Assembly: GCF_003572205.1 (NCBI RefSeq)
Contig: NZ_QXNY01000004.1
Location: 744,548 to 808,547 of the forward strand
Reading direction: 5' to 3'
DNA length: 64,000 nucleotides
Origin: Algihabitans albus
Lineage (GTDB): Bacteria > Pseudomonadota > Alphaproteobacteria > Kiloniellales > DSM-21159
Part shown: positions 62,551-64,000 of the stretch, one piece after another
Position numbering within the stretch: position 1 is the stretch's first letter
Layout of the letters: each line of letters opens with the position of its first letter
Notes under the pieces: model-generated
Told to the model about the DNA's origin: nothing
The model's database searches: none
Seen by the model: only the letters and a program-made list of their open reading frames with translations
Translations under genes and position numbers: made by a program

Positions 62551-63068
62551 CGCGTCACGCCAAGAATGTCCTGTTCCTTTGCACCGGAAACTCGGCACGC
62601 AGCATTTTGGCGGAGGCGATTCTCAATCGCACCGGATCCGGCGGTTTTGTCGGCTACAGCGCCGGCAGTCAGCCCAAGGGCGCGGTTCACCCCTATGCGA
62701 TCGATCTGCTGGGCCGTCAGAACTATCCGATTTCCGGACTGACCTCGAAATCCTGGGATGTCTTCGATCGGGCTAACGGGCCCAAGATGGATTTCGTCTT
62801 CACCGTCTGCGATCGGGCAGCGGAAGAGGTCTGCCCGATTTGGCCGGGCCAGCCGATGACGGCCCACTGGGGCCTGCCCGATCCGGCGGCCGCAACCGGG
62901 TCGGAAGCCGAGAAGCGCTATGCCTTCCTTGAGACGCTGCGCATGCTGGAGCAGCGAATCGGGATTTTCGTGAATCTGCCGATGACCTCTCTCGACAAAC
63001 TCAGTCTTCAACGACGCTTGGACGAGATCGGCACGGCCAACGTCGTCGCTCACAAGCAGCGCGCCTGA
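62547..63068 (+). CDS. arsC: arsenate reductase, low-molecular-weight phosphatase type
   Basis: It reduces arsenate to arsenite with thioredoxin or glutaredoxin electrons. The 173-residue product has the P-loop CTGNSARS near residue 12 (catalytic Cys and Arg), the second catalytic region with FTVCDRAAEEVCPIWPG (two further cysteines near residues 86 and 94), and the acid in GLPDPAA. GTG overlaps the arsR stop; the start here is at the ATGA-type overlap position 62547. The ACR3 pump gene follows 24 bases later. Confidence 0.93.
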   Translation: MTRHAKNVLFLCTGNSARSILAEAILNRTGSGGFVGYSAGSQPKGAVHPYAIDLLGRQNYPISGLTSKSWDVFDRANGPKMDFVFTVCDRAAEEVCPIWPGQPMTAHWGLPDPAAATGSEAEKRYAFLETLRMLEQRIGIFVNLPMTSLDKLSLQRRLDEIGTANVVAHKQRA

Positions 63069-63092
63069 CCTCTCGCTTCGGGGACTTCCATT

Positions 63093-64000
63093 ATGCCGGC
63101 CGAAAGCACCACCGCCGCCGCTATGCCTGGCGGCATCGGCGCCTTCGAGAAGTGGCTGAGCGTCTGGGTCGCCCTTTGCATCGGCGCCGGCCTGCTGCTC
63201 GGCAATCTGGTGCCTGGGATCTTCGCGACCTTGGCAGGCTGGGAGGTTGCATCGGTCAACTTGCCGGTGGCCCTGCTGATCTGGGCGATGGTTTACCCCA
63301 TGATGGTCAACGTCGACTTCGCCAGCTTGCGCCATGTCGGCGACCGGCCCAAGGGGCTGGCGATCACCGTCGTCGTCAACTGGCTGATCAAGCCTTTCAC
63401 CATGGCCGGGCTGGGCGTGCTGTTCTTCGAGGTAGTCTTCGCCGACCTGATCGCCCCGGCCGACGCGCAGCAGTACATCGCCGGATTGATTCTGTTGGGC
63501 GCGGCGCCCTGCACGGCAATGGTCTTCGTCTGGTCTCAGCTCACTCGGGGCGATCCGACCTACACGCTCGTGCAGGTCTCGGTGAACGACGTGATCATGA
63601 TCTTCGCCTTCGCACCGTTGGTTGCGCTGCTGCTTGGCGTCACGGACATCGCCGTGCCCTGGAACACGCTGCTGCTCTCGGTTGGGCTCTATGTGGTAGT
63701 GCCACTGATCGCCGGAGCGATCACCCGCCGTTGGCTGCTGACGCACGCTCGGCGCGGCGAGTCGGCCGAAGCGGCCGTTGCGCGTTTCACCGCCGCGATA
63801 AAGCCGGTTTCGGTCTTGGGTCTGCTCGCCACCGTGGTACTGCTTTTCGGCTTTCAGGGCGAGACGATCCTGACGCAGCCCCTGGTGATCGCTCTGATCG
63901 CGGTGCCGCTGCTGCTCCAATCCTACGGTATCTTTTTCCTCGCCTACGCCGCGGCCTGGGCTTGGCGCGTGCCCTTCAAGGTGGCGGCGCCCTGTGCCCT
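63093..64000 (+). CDS. ACR3 family arsenite efflux pump (runs off window)
   Basis: This inner-membrane carrier expels arsenite made by ArsC. 302 codons are present before the window edge; full ACR3 proteins are about 350 residues. The family motifs are clear: [19 protein letters not shown] near residue 55, [15 protein letters not shown], and [15 protein letters not shown] with the conserved Cys near residue 138, followed by [23 protein letters not shown] precedes ATG 63093. The gene completes a standard arsR-arsC-acr3 operon. Confidence 0.95.
   Translation, partial: MPAESTTAAAMPGGIGAFEKWLSVWVALCIGAGLLLGNLVPGIFATLAGWEVASVNLPVALLIWAMVYPMMVNVDFASLRHVGDRPKGLAITVVVNWLIKPFTMAGLGVLFFEVVFADLIAPADAQQYIAGLILLGAAPCTAMVFVWSQLTRGDPTYTLVQVSVNDVIMIFAFAPLVALLLGVTDIAVPWNTLLLSVGLYVVVPLIAGAITRRWLLTHARRGESAEAAVARFTAAIKPVSVLGLLATVVLLFGFQGETILTQPLVIALIAVPLLLQSYGIFFLAYAAAWAWRVPFKVAAPCA

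Overview
The window is GC-rich and looks like the chromosome of a free-living alphaproteobacterium, probably in the Rhodospirillales/Kiloniellales area. The evidence is a circularly permuted two-piece tmRNA, an alpha-type SspB, a fumC/ribbon-helix-helix/DUF4169 neighbourhood, a canonical mreBCD-mrdA-rodA block and ThyX-type thymidylate synthesis. The family placement is inference.

Bases 1-12,300 are mostly housekeeping. They hold thyX (cut by the window edge), an ornithine-cyclodeaminase-like gene, ssrA (tmRNA), sspB, fumC, two small regulator-like genes, a 2OG-Fe(II) oxygenase-like gene, a giant AsmA-like protein, an O6-alkylguanine-DNA alkyltransferase and a D-lactate/2-hydroxyacid dehydrogenase. 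Bases 12,300-25,400 are catabolic and transport genes: a mandelate-racemase-like enolase with an altered active site, a complete TRAP transporter, a metallo-hydrolase/FAD oxidoreductase/CobW run, a fused 5-oxoprolinase-like enzyme, a TAT-exported cyclase-family protein with substituted metal-binding histidines, and a periplasmic solute-binding protein. Bases 25,400-36,500 hold an alpha/beta hydrolase, leuA behind a probable leucine leader peptide, a tiny lipoprotein, the rod-shape operon and a PQQ-dependent sugar dehydrogenase.

Bases 37,000-41,000 hold tRNA-Lys(CTT) and a tryptophan-to-anthranilate cluster: a formamidase-like hydrolase, a GntR regulator, tryptophan dioxygenase and kynureninase. 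The most unusual region is 41,600-53,200. A FadR-type regulator and a matching operator-like palindrome precede a run of genes for exported redox proteins: a molybdenum hydroxylase pair, a methanol-dehydrogenase-like PQQ enzyme lacking the usual Cys-Cys pair, a TAT-exported Rieske protein, a small secreted protein of unknown function, and an 1101-residue fusion of a di-heme MauG/peroxidase module to seven FG-GAP/VCBS calcium-loop repeats and an ASPIC/UnbV domain. A 25-codon pqqA, missed by length-limited gene finding, lies just beyond on the opposite strand with its own promoter and ribosome binding site. I read this as an undescribed periplasmic oxidation system, but substrate and electron route are unknown.

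The last 11 kb hold a fused EgtB-EgtD ergothioneine enzyme, a GAF/PAS hybrid histidine kinase with a stand-alone receiver protein and a probable degenerate GGDEF/EAL protein, and an arsenic resistance operon (arsR, arsC, ACR3 pump) that runs off the window end. I saw no insertion sequences, CRISPR arrays, rRNA genes or prophage.
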